Shown: in pieces, positions 33,893 through 41,381 of the stretch
Layout: the number at the start of each line of letters is the position of its first letter
How positions within the stretch are numbered: position 1 is the first letter of the stretch
Source: Fuerstiella sp.
Lineage (GTDB): Bacteria > Planctomycetota > Planctomycetia > Planctomycetales > Planctomycetaceae
Direction: 5' to 3'
Length of the DNA: 51,091 nucleotides
Assembly: GCA_014238335.1 (NCBI GenBank)
Contig: JABABI010000050.1
Location: 1-51,091, forward strand
Position numbers and translations under genes: made by a program
Notes under the pieces: model-generated
The model's database searches: none
What the model was told of the DNA's origin: nothing
The model's input: the letters and a program-made list of their open reading frames with translations, nothing else

Positions 33893-34609
33893 CTACGCAG
33901 CTTCTTCGTGTGCAACGGTGGCAATCCGCCCTTCGGCAAGCCGGACAATGCGGTGGGCCTTTTGAGCAACCGCTTCGTCATGCGTGACCATCACAATCGT
34001 CAGCTGATTGTCTTCGTTTAGTCGTGTCAGCGTATCCATGATTTCTCCACCGGTTAATGAATCAAGATTCCCCGTCGGTTCGTCAGCGAGCAGGATATCG
34101 GGACGTGCGATCAGGGCGCGGGCAATGGCACCGCGCTGCATTTCCCCCCCCGACAGTTCCGACGGACGATGCTTGATGCGATGTTCCAGCCCGACCTGCT
34201 GCAGAATGTCCATCGCCTGCTGGCGGATTTCCTTCCGCTTGTTCCAGTAGCTGAAGAAGGAATGCCGAATCATCAGCGGTGTCATCACATTTTCCAGCAG
34301 CGTCAGTTCAGGCAGCAGGTGGTAAAACTGAAAGATGAATCCGAACACGTGGTTCCGCAACTGATCCCGCGCTGACTGCTGCAGGTTATCGATACGCTTC
34401 CCCTCCAGTAGAACCTCACCGACATCAGGAGAATCCAGCAGCCCCATTACGTGCAGCAACGTACTTTTGCCGGAACCACTTTGCCCCACGACAGAGATGA
34501 ATTCACCACGTTGAGCTGTCAAACCGGCCCCGTGCAGAACGGGAACCTTGTGCTGCCCTTTGACGTAGGATTTTTCGATGGCGAGTGCGGAAATCAGCGG
34601 CGTGGTCAT
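33893..34609 (-). CDS. LolD/MacB-type ABC transporter ATP-binding protein
   Basis: A 238-aa ATPase. Walker A is GQSGSGKST (42-50), signature LSGGE (152-156) and Walker B ILLADE (172-177), followed by GNLDSLTGGEIMDTL typical of the LolD/MacB/FtsE branch. The partner permease is encoded directly upstream (127 bp gap). ATG 34609 is used; in-frame starts further upstream would run back into the permease gene. It probably drives lipoprotein release or another envelope transfer. Confidence 0.92.
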   Translation of the reverse strand: MTTPLISALAIEKSYVKGQHKVPVLHGAGLTAQRGEFISVVGQSGSGKSTLLHVMGLLDSPDVGEVLLEGKRIDNLQQSARDQLRNHVFGFIFQFYHLLPELTLLENVMTPLMIRHSFFSYWNKRKEIRQQAMDILQQVGLEHRIKHRPSELSGGEMQRGAIARALIARPDILLADEPTGNLDSLTGGEIMDTLTRLNEDNQLTIVMVTHDEAVAQKAHRIVRLAEGRIATVAHEEAA

Positions 34610-34736
34610 TTTCAAAGTCTCAACTGGCGACTGATGTTGGCTGGTAGGGCTCATGAGCCTGGTACTCGACAGAAAATCACATGTGAACGGTCTGTGGAAT
34701 GGCGTGGCTTCAGTGGGAAACCGCTGCCCCCCAATG

Positions 34737-36359
34737 TCATTCGTATCGCAAGGCACGAACCGGGTGCAGCCGCGACGCGCGACGGGCTGGCAGAACGCTT
34801 GCCAGTACAGCGATGGCAATCGCCCCCAAAGCCACCCACATCACCATCAGCGGATTTACCTGAGTCGGGATCTCAAAGAAATAATAGATCTTCTCATCAA
34901 AGACCTTGCGCCCCGTCACCCAGCTCAGGCCGTCCTCGATTTCGTTGATGTAGTGCACGAACAACAGGCCAATGGCCACACCGGCAGCACTGCCGACCAG
35001 GCCCAGTCCCAGTCCGTACGAAAGAAAGATGCTCATCACACCCTTTGAGCTTGCACCCAGCGATTTGAGAATGCCGATATCGCGAGTCTTCTCGACGACG
35101 ATCATGAAGAAGATCGCCAGAATTCCGAAACCGGCAACCGCAATGATCATGAACAGCAGCACGTTCAAAATAGCCGTTTCCACTTCCACCGCTGACAGCA
35201 GCAGGCCCTGTTTGGCCTCCCATGTACTGACGGTCACGGCTCCCGGGGGAAATGCCGCTCGCAGCCGCTTGACGACTTCATCGGAATCGTTGTAGTCGTA
35301 CAGCTTGATCTGAATCGACGTGATGGCATCTTCGCCATTCAGAATCATGCCACGGTTCTGTTGCAACTGTTCCAGATTCATCAGCACCAGTTGACCGTCG
35401 TACTCGCTCATTCCGCTACGAAACATGTCAACAACCGTCGCCGAAAAGCTGATGGGTTCGGGCGGTGTATCAGACTGAATTGTTGTGATCAGAATATCAT
35501 CGCCGGGGTTCACCATATTGATCTTGTGTAGTCTTCCGGTCTCAGGATCACGTGTCTGGAAACTGGTGATCTGCTCGCCCAAAAAAACCCGAGCACTCAG
35601 CGGAGCCGCCGGATCGGCGGCAGTGCGCGCCTGCGACGAACTTTGCAGCGGCGTGTTGAAATCAGGTGGTACCACAGCAGCGTCATCAGTCACCAATACA
35701 TTTTCAGAGGCGTCGCTGAATACGGGCGGAGCAACATCGCTGTCTGAATCTGTGGCTGATGTCTGCACACCGTTAAGTTGGGGTGCCGGTACAGCGATAC
35801 CAGTCAATGGGATTTCTTCCTGAAGAAACAGCATCTGCTGCTGCTTCATCATTTTACGATAAGTTCTGGCGTGATCTGTTAGCTCCCAACCCGGAGCCGT
35901 GTCGGTCGGACGCAGCGGTGGACGCAGGACCTCGCCTTCGTCGGTGATTGCGTTGTAGCTGTCCAGGTATGTCTTGAGGGGACCGACCTGAGCTTTGCCT
36001 CCGGGGTCAATTCCCACCAGCTGAATCGACTGAGTAAACCGCTCTCCACTGATGGGATCGGAATACGTGATCATGGCCGGAACCTCCACTGTGGGGGTCA
36101 TCGCGGCGATGAATTCTCCAGCGGCATCCTGCACGATGGCCATCTGCCGTTGGGAATCGACAATTCCGCTCATGCTGCGTGATTCCACCACGACGTCGGC
36201 CAGAAAACCGTGGATTCGATCCCGCATTTCGTTGGTGAAGCCCGCCATCACGCTGTTGACCACAATCATCGTGGCCACGCCAAGCATCACACTAATAATG
36301 CTGGCCAAAGCGATATAACGCGTACGCAAATAGCGCAAACATAGCAGTATCTTATACAT
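34737..36359 (-). CDS. LolC/LolE-type (FtsX/MacB-fold) ABC transporter permease with enlarged periplasmic domain
   Basis: A 540-aa permease, about 130 aa longer than LolC/E. The N-terminus (LRYLRTRYIALASIISVMLGVATMIVVNSVMAGF) and the three C-terminal helices (LLFMIIAVAGFGILAIFFMIV, ILKSLGASSKGVMSIFLSYG, VALGAIAIAVLASVLPARRA) are typical of the LolCE/FtsX fold. The excess length is a Ser/Asp/Ala-rich, low-complexity insertion around residues 190-270 of the periplasmic domain (LNGVQTSATDSDSDVAPP). GGGAG precedes ATG 36359. Confidence 0.9.
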   Translation of the reverse strand: MYKILLCLRYLRTRYIALASIISVMLGVATMIVVNSVMAGFTNEMRDRIHGFLADVVVESRSMSGIVDSQRQMAIVQDAAGEFIAAMTPTVEVPAMITYSDPISGERFTQSIQLVGIDPGGKAQVGPLKTYLDSYNAITDEGEVLRPPLRPTDTAPGWELTDHARTYRKMMKQQQMLFLQEEIPLTGIAVPAPQLNGVQTSATDSDSDVAPPVFSDASENVLVTDDAAVVPPDFNTPLQSSSQARTAADPAAPLSARVFLGEQITSFQTRDPETGRLHKINMVNPGDDILITTIQSDTPPEPISFSATVVDMFRSGMSEYDGQLVLMNLEQLQQNRGMILNGEDAITSIQIKLYDYNDSDEVVKRLRAAFPPGAVTVSTWEAKQGLLLSAVEVETAILNVLLFMIIAVAGFGILAIFFMIVVEKTRDIGILKSLGASSKGVMSIFLSYGLGLGLVGSAAGVAIGLLFVHYINEIEDGLSWVTGRKVFDEKIYYFFEIPTQVNPLMVMWVALGAIAIAVLASVLPARRASRLHPVRALRYE

Positions 36360-36627
36360 ACGTCGGCACTCCCTTGCCGTGAACAGCGATCCTGGTTGAT
36401 CCAGCGAACTCCCGCAAGCTCTTCTGAACGCGCGAAGTGTGGCAGATGCTGCCAATGCGGGCAATGGGAAGTCAGGATTGCCGAAATTGAGCGTTCACTG
36501 ACCGACCGGGGCCATGGAACCGCGTTACCATTTCGGTTTTTGCGGTCTGAGTGACTGCACGATTCAGGACAAGAACCCAGACGAGCCATCGTCGAGCTCG
36601 ACATGTGCACACGAAAAAACCACCAAC

Positions 36628-37671
36628 ATGACTCCACTTTCCGCGCCGTCGATTGACCCGACGGCTATATTCGAAACATTCCGAGGCATCTACGGATCGG
36701 AGTTACTGACTGCAGCGATTGCTCATTTTGATGTGTTTGGAGGACTGGCGCAACAACCGCGATCCCTCGATGAACTGCAGCAGGATCTTGGACTGGCCGA
36801 ACGTCCGGTGATTGTTTTGACGACGGCGCTGCGTGCCATGGGGCTGCTGCAGATGACGTCGACTGACAAACTGGAACTCACTCCCGTGGCAGCCGAGCAC
36901 CTGATTCCTGGCGGCGAATTTGATGTAGGCAACTATGTCAGTTTGTCCGCGAATTCAACAGGCGTGCTGGAAATGGTGGCGCGGCTGAAGTCCAACCAGC
37001 CCGCCGGACTCAGTGACGATGGTGAAGGCGCAGCCTTCATCTATCGGGACGGCATGAAGTCCGCGATGGAAAAATTCCGTCTGGCCGAGCACTTTACGCT
37101 GGCTCTGGCCGGTCGTGCCAGAAACGTGGCTCCGGCGCTGGCTGAGGCCGTGCCGCTGCAGAATGCCGAGACGCTGCTGGATGTCGGCGGAGGCACGGGG
37201 ATTTACAGCATTGGCTTCGTGCGGAAGAATCCGCAACTTACCGCAACAGTACTGGATCGTCCGGAGGTGCTGAAGACGGCCGAATCATTCGCTCAGCAAT
37301 ACAACGTTTCCGACAACGTCAGACTGCTGCCTGGTGACATGTTTTCCGAAGCGCTGCCGCCCACTGACGTCGTTCTGCTGTCAAATATTCTGCACGACTG
37401 GGACGTTCCGGAATGTCAGGAACTGGTACGTCGCTGTGCTGAGGCATTGAACCCGGGTGGTCGCCTCGTTATTCACGACGTATTACTCAACGATAAACTC
37501 GACGGTCCGTTGCCCATAGCACTGTATTCGGCAGCGCTATTCACACTGACGGAAGGCCGCGCTTATAGCGCGGCTGAGTACGAATCGTGGATGAATAATG
37601 CCGGACTGGCAACAGCTGGACCAGTCCCCACATTGATTCACTGTCACGCGATTGTGGGCACGAGGCGGTAA
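36628..37671 (+). CDS. SAM-dependent O-methyltransferase (acetylserotonin-type, with dimerisation domain)
   Basis: A 347-aa protein with an N-terminal winged-helix dimerisation region (ELLTAAIAHFDVFGGLAQQPRS) and a C-terminal Rossmann fold. The SAM motif is LLDVGGGTGIYSIGF, followed by LPGDMFSEALPPTDVVLLSNILHDW with the HDW motif typical of this family. ATG 36628 fits the domain start. The methyl acceptor is unknown; it is divergent from the ABC transporter genes. Confidence 0.88.
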   Translation: MTPLSAPSIDPTAIFETFRGIYGSELLTAAIAHFDVFGGLAQQPRSLDELQQDLGLAERPVIVLTTALRAMGLLQMTSTDKLELTPVAAEHLIPGGEFDVGNYVSLSANSTGVLEMVARLKSNQPAGLSDDGEGAAFIYRDGMKSAMEKFRLAEHFTLALAGRARNVAPALAEAVPLQNAETLLDVGGGTGIYSIGFVRKNPQLTATVLDRPEVLKTAESFAQQYNVSDNVRLLPGDMFSEALPPTDVVLLSNILHDWDVPECQELVRRCAEALNPGGRLVIHDVLLNDKLDGPLPIALYSAALFTLTEGRAYSAAEYESWMNNAGLATAGPVPTLIHCHAIVGTRR

Positions 37672-37769
37672 GCCGCTGGAAACTCAGCCGTCTGGCATGG
37701 ACGAACGACGATGCTGAACCGAAGCTGCACACGGGGCAACACGGAATGTTACTGGACGACGGCATGTCC

Positions 37770-39551
37770 TCACGAAGACGGAGTCGCCGCGGGTTCCGGC
37801 GCCTGTGACGGCGGCGTCTCTTCAATCTGTTCCTTTGTGGGAATCGGATATCGAGTTTCGTTGGATCGATTTCGGGCGTAATGATAGAACCACGTGAACA
37901 GGTGTGACTGAACCCCCTTGAATTCGTTCGCTGTGTAGTTCCAAATCTTCTTCGCTTCGGCGGTTTCGTCTTTAGCGAATAGCTCCTCTGCCGTTTCCAT
38001 CCGTTCACTGAGGTATTTATAGGCATCTGGACTTTCGATCAGCATTTGCCGAAAGTGGGCGTGGTGGTTTTCGCACAGGATTGTCAGCCAACGAGTCTCA
38101 TCATCCGGCGATTCCATCGCTCGGCCCGTGGCCATCAACGTCTTCCAACGTTGCATCGCTGGTAGAGGATTTACCGCAAGCACTCGTTTAGAAGCGGGTT
38201 CTGAGGTATTGCTCCAGTTGATGACGTACTTCAGGCCTTCCTCGTCTTCGCGTTTCACTGCCTCGGCACATTGTGCCTTGAAGACGGGCTTGATTTCGGC
38301 ATCGCGAGCGGCCAGCCGTTTGAGTGGTGTTTCCAGAATCAGCGGTTGAATGCTGTCCAGGACTTCTCTGGCTTCATCATCGAATTCGCCGCCTGGAAAG
38401 GTCTTCAGATACTCATCCGCTTTTTCCGCAGCCTCCCGCCGAGCATACTCCACATCTTCCTGCTGTTCTGATTCGGTAACGCTCATGAGTTCCTGCCACG
38501 AATCGCGATAGGAATCTTCACCAGGCGGTTGCAGCAGCCAGATGGTTGCTGCGATCAGGGTGACCAGGCAGGTCGCCAAGAACCATGTTTGTTCGTGAAC
38601 AGGAACGTCTTCCTTTTTCTTTTTTTTCTTTTTTTTCTTTTTCTTCGGCGGAGACTTGTCGTTCCTGTCCGACTTTCGTGACACGGGCTTGCCGACCACG
38701 TTGTCCGCTATCGGCGCCCCCCCGCCGGCAGTCACTTTATTTCTGATTTCGCCCAGTTCCGTATGAACGGCCAAAGCATCATACGGACGGTCGTCCGGAC
38801 TCTTCGCCAGCAATCGTTCGATCAACCGGTCCAGCCAGATTGGGCAGTCCGGAACTTTTTCGCAGACGTTGTACGGGTCGTCGTTCAGGTGCTGCATCAG
38901 CATGTCCATCGGATTGTCCGACTGGAACGGAGTTTCACCGACGACAACTTCGTACAGCAGGCAGCCCAAAGCATACAGGTCCGTCTTTCCGGTAATCGGA
39001 AAGCCGGCCTGGATCTGTTCCGGCGCCATGTAAGCATACGTGCCAACGGTCTTGCCGGCGGCGGTCAGTGCCGTTGCTTCGGTATCACGCGCAATACCGA
39101 AGTCACCCAGCTTAAGCCGACCTTTTTTTGAAAGAAACAGGTTTGCCGGTTTCAGGTCGCGGTGAATAATTCCGGCGTTATGAGCGTGCTCAAGTGCACC
39201 GGAAACCTGTCGTCCCACATGCACCGTTTGTTCCCACGACAATCGCGTGCGTTGTTTTAACACATCCAGTAACGAACCGCCGTCGATGTATTCCATCGCA
39301 TACCAGCGCTGGTCGCCGTCCGTGCCACCACCGAAGTACTTCACGATATTCGGATGATCCAGTCGGCGCAGAATTTCGATTTCACGTTCGAACCGTTTCA
39401 ACAGCTTGGCATCCGAGATCAGCCCCGGAGCGAGAACCTTAATCGCCACCTTTTTATTAGTTTTTGGGTACAGCGCCGAATAGACGATGCCCATACCACC
39501 GACACCGATTTGTTTGTCGAGAATGAAGGGGCCGATTTGGCGAGCTGACAT
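37770..39551 (-). CDS. Membrane-bound Ser/Thr protein kinase with polylysine juxtamembrane tract
   Basis: A 593-aa PknB-type kinase. The glycine loop is GVGGMG (16-21), catalytic Lys38, HRDLKPAN (130-137), DFG (150-152) and APE (176-178). After the kinase domain come a run of 11 lysines and one transmembrane helix (WFLATCLVTLIAATIWLL), then an extracytoplasmic helical domain of about 230 aa (LKTFPGGEFDDEAREVLDS) and a Pro-rich end. It is an environmental or envelope sensor by layout. An FHA protein and a phosphatase lie on the other side of the 484-bp spacer. Confidence 0.95.
   Translation of the reverse strand: MSARQIGPFILDKQIGVGGMGIVYSALYPKTNKKVAIKVLAPGLISDAKLLKRFEREIEILRRLDHPNIVKYFGGGTDGDQRWYAMEYIDGGSLLDVLKQRTRLSWEQTVHVGRQVSGALEHAHNAGIIHRDLKPANLFLSKKGRLKLGDFGIARDTEATALTAAGKTVGTYAYMAPEQIQAGFPITGKTDLYALGCLLYEVVVGETPFQSDNPMDMLMQHLNDDPYNVCEKVPDCPIWLDRLIERLLAKSPDDRPYDALAVHTELGEIRNKVTAGGGAPIADNVVGKPVSRKSDRNDKSPPKKKKKKKKKKKEDVPVHEQTWFLATCLVTLIAATIWLLQPPGEDSYRDSWQELMSVTESEQQEDVEYARREAAEKADEYLKTFPGGEFDDEAREVLDSIQPLILETPLKRLAARDAEIKPVFKAQCAEAVKREDEEGLKYVINWSNTSEPASKRVLAVNPLPAMQRWKTLMATGRAMESPDDETRWLTILCENHHAHFRQMLIESPDAYKYLSERMETAEELFAKDETAEAKKIWNYTANEFKGVQSHLFTWFYHYARNRSNETRYPIPTKEQIEETPPSQAPEPAATPSS
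38613..38645 (-). repeat. Homopurine tract coding for 11 consecutive lysines
   Basis: On the minus strand eleven AAA/AAG codons follow one another inside the kinase gene, just before the transmembrane helix. Such A-rich runs are prone to replication and ribosomal slippage. Confidence 0.95.
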
Positions 39552-40035
39552 GTATCGAGCCTGAACAAGAACAATCTGAATTTTTGAGCCAAGTTTGACA
39601 TACTCGACACCCAGAAACAATCGGAACGACGAACCCTGATCTCATTCATGGGCGTCGCTCTCTTTTGTGAAACACAGGAACAAGAACGTTGAATCCGGCA
39701 CGATGCCTTGTACCGCTCCGGCTGAGCGCTGGACATCTGCGTGTCAGGCGGGACGCAGGCGATTGCAGTCGGGGGCATATGGCCTCGTCGAATTCCGGCG
39801 GACTTCCTGGGCCTGGTACAAATCACCTGCGACAAAGACTGCTTGAGATTCTGCAGTCACAGTACGTCCGATTGAACCAATTACGCGGCGCATGCATCTT
39901 TTGCCCTGTCAAACGGGCGTGATTCCTCCGCAAACTGCGTTCCGTCGTGACTCGACCTTGACTTTTCGGGGGGTTCGTCCCGAGACTGTTAATATAGCCA
40001 TTTCCATTCCGAATGGCCATCATCCCATCTGTAAG
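39552..40035. other. 484-bp divergent spacer between kinase and FHA genes
   Basis: No recognisable gene; the frames here are shadows or short. It must contain both promoters. No convincing palindrome was noted. Confidence 0.45.
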
Positions 40036-40473
40036 ATGACGCTGATGCTTGCTCAACTGATTCCAGTCAACGACGGTACCCCGATTACCCTGACAACACC
40101 AATCACGGTCGTTGGGCGTAGTACGCGGCTGTGTGACCTGGCAGTGGATCAGGGGAGTGTTTCCAAGCTGCACTGCATCCTGGTAAAAACCGACGGTCTG
40201 GTCTACATGCGGGATCTGGGAAGCACCAACGGAACTCGCGTTAACGGACAACGAGTGTTGCGAGGGGCGCTGCTGCCGGGCGACACAATCAGCTTTTCCG
40301 GCGCCGCCTATGCAGTTCACCTTGGCCCGGATCCCCAGCTGTCTGTCGGCCGCCAGATCAGTGACGCTGGCACGCAGATGGTTCCAGTCGTGACCAAGAG
40401 CGACCCGGAGCTCCCCGCCAACAATGACGATGTGAGACTGCTGTCCGATTCTGACCTGCTGGCGGCAGACTGA
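40036..40473 (+). CDS. FHA-domain protein
   Basis: A 145-aa protein. The forkhead-associated signature is complete: GRS (27-29), SKLH (43-46) and GSTNGTRVNG (62-71). It then ends in an acidic Asp/Ser-rich tail (NNDDVRLLSDSDLL). FHA domains bind phosphothreonine, so it is a likely reader of the neighbouring kinase. ATG 40036 is chosen because the FHA fold starts there; a Met three codons later is possible. Confidence 0.9.
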   Translation: MTLMLAQLIPVNDGTPITLTTPITVVGRSTRLCDLAVDQGSVSKLHCILVKTDGLVYMRDLGSTNGTRVNGQRVLRGALLPGDTISFSGAAYAVHLGPDPQLSVGRQISDAGTQMVPVVTKSDPELPANNDDVRLLSDSDLLAAD

Positions 40474-40566
40474 ATCGGAACGACCTGTTCGGGGCGATCA
40501 TCGCGTCAATGGTGTTTTCGCCGGTCGTCGTTCCGTGGCGGCCGCAAAAACTCGATGACACCGATG

Positions 40567-41055
40567 TCAGGGCTTCCTGGGGTAATCGAAGTCCACTAAC
40601 GTCCCGCCGTCAATACAGTCCCACGCTGGCGTCCCAATTGTCAGGATCCCGCACGTTGGAACGTTGTCAATGGGCGCATCGGAAATCCGGTTGGCAAGTT
40701 CAGTGATGGCTGGGTTATGAGTCACGACGAGCGCCAATCGAACCGAGTCGTCAAAAACGGAGACAGCATTCAGCACGTCCAGTGGAGTGGCCGCGTACAA
40801 TGCGTCATCAACGACGATCGCTTCCAACGAGCATCGCAGTTCGCCGGCAATCATTTGCGCCGTCGTCAGAGCTCGAGCGGCCGGACTGCTGACGATCAAA
40901 TCGGGAATCAACGACCGCGCCAACAGCCGTTCCCCCATGACCGGAGCGTCTCTGGCACCACGCTTGTTCAAAGGACGTTCGATATCCTCCAACTCGGGGT
41001 GTTTCCAGCTGGACTTCGCGTGACGAACCAAAAGCAATGTTCTTAACGCTGGCAT
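40567..41055 (-). CDS. SixA-like phosphohistidine phosphatase (histidine phosphatase superfamily)
   Basis: A 162-aa protein with the catalytic RHAK motif (11-14, LLLVRHAKSSW), LNKRGARDAPVMG, LIVSSPAARALTTAQ and VTHNPAITELA (second catalytic His). SixA removes phosphate from histidine of phosphorelay domains; other members act on small phosphates. The start is ATG 41055. It is convergent with the FHA gene, so kinase, phospho-reader and phosphatase-like genes are grouped here, although targets may differ. Confidence 0.9.
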   Translation of the reverse strand: MPALRTLLLVRHAKSSWKHPELEDIERPLNKRGARDAPVMGERLLARSLIPDLIVSSPAARALTTAQMIAGELRCSLEAIVVDDALYAATPLDVLNAVSVFDDSVRLALVVTHNPAITELANRISDAPIDNVPTCGILTIGTPAWDCIDGGTLVDFDYPRKP

Positions 41056-41381
41056 AAATCGAAACCACACTTCTTCGTCATACCGCGACATTTGCGGCAA
41101 CAGCAGAGAGCCGCCGGATCATTGCTGAGGGTAACACCAAAATCCTGCCGATAACAGTAATTGCGAGAATGGTGTCATCAACATGGCTTGGCGAACGCCC
41201 CACCCATCGCATGAACTGCGCTGGGAATTCTGAAGATTCGCCCAAATTTATGTTTACGAACTGATCAGGGTTAACAGCGGTCGATCTGCGTCGTCGTCGA
41301 CTCCACCGGACGGTGGCGGGCAGCACCGTCGACTGCCGGAAGTAAGGTCGCGATATCGAGGGTTGCGCACCTGTGTCTGTG
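41056..41381. other. Spacer between the Hsp70 operon and the phosphatase gene
   Basis: 326 bp without a recognisable gene. A perfect GC-rich inverted repeat CCACCG/CGGTGG with a 2-nt loop lies in 41310-41325; it has no T-run. Confidence 0.45.

Noticed and set aside
36723..36932. Minus-strand frames opposite the O-methyltransferase gene
   Set aside because: Antisense to a gene with clear SAM-binding motifs; no domain of their own.
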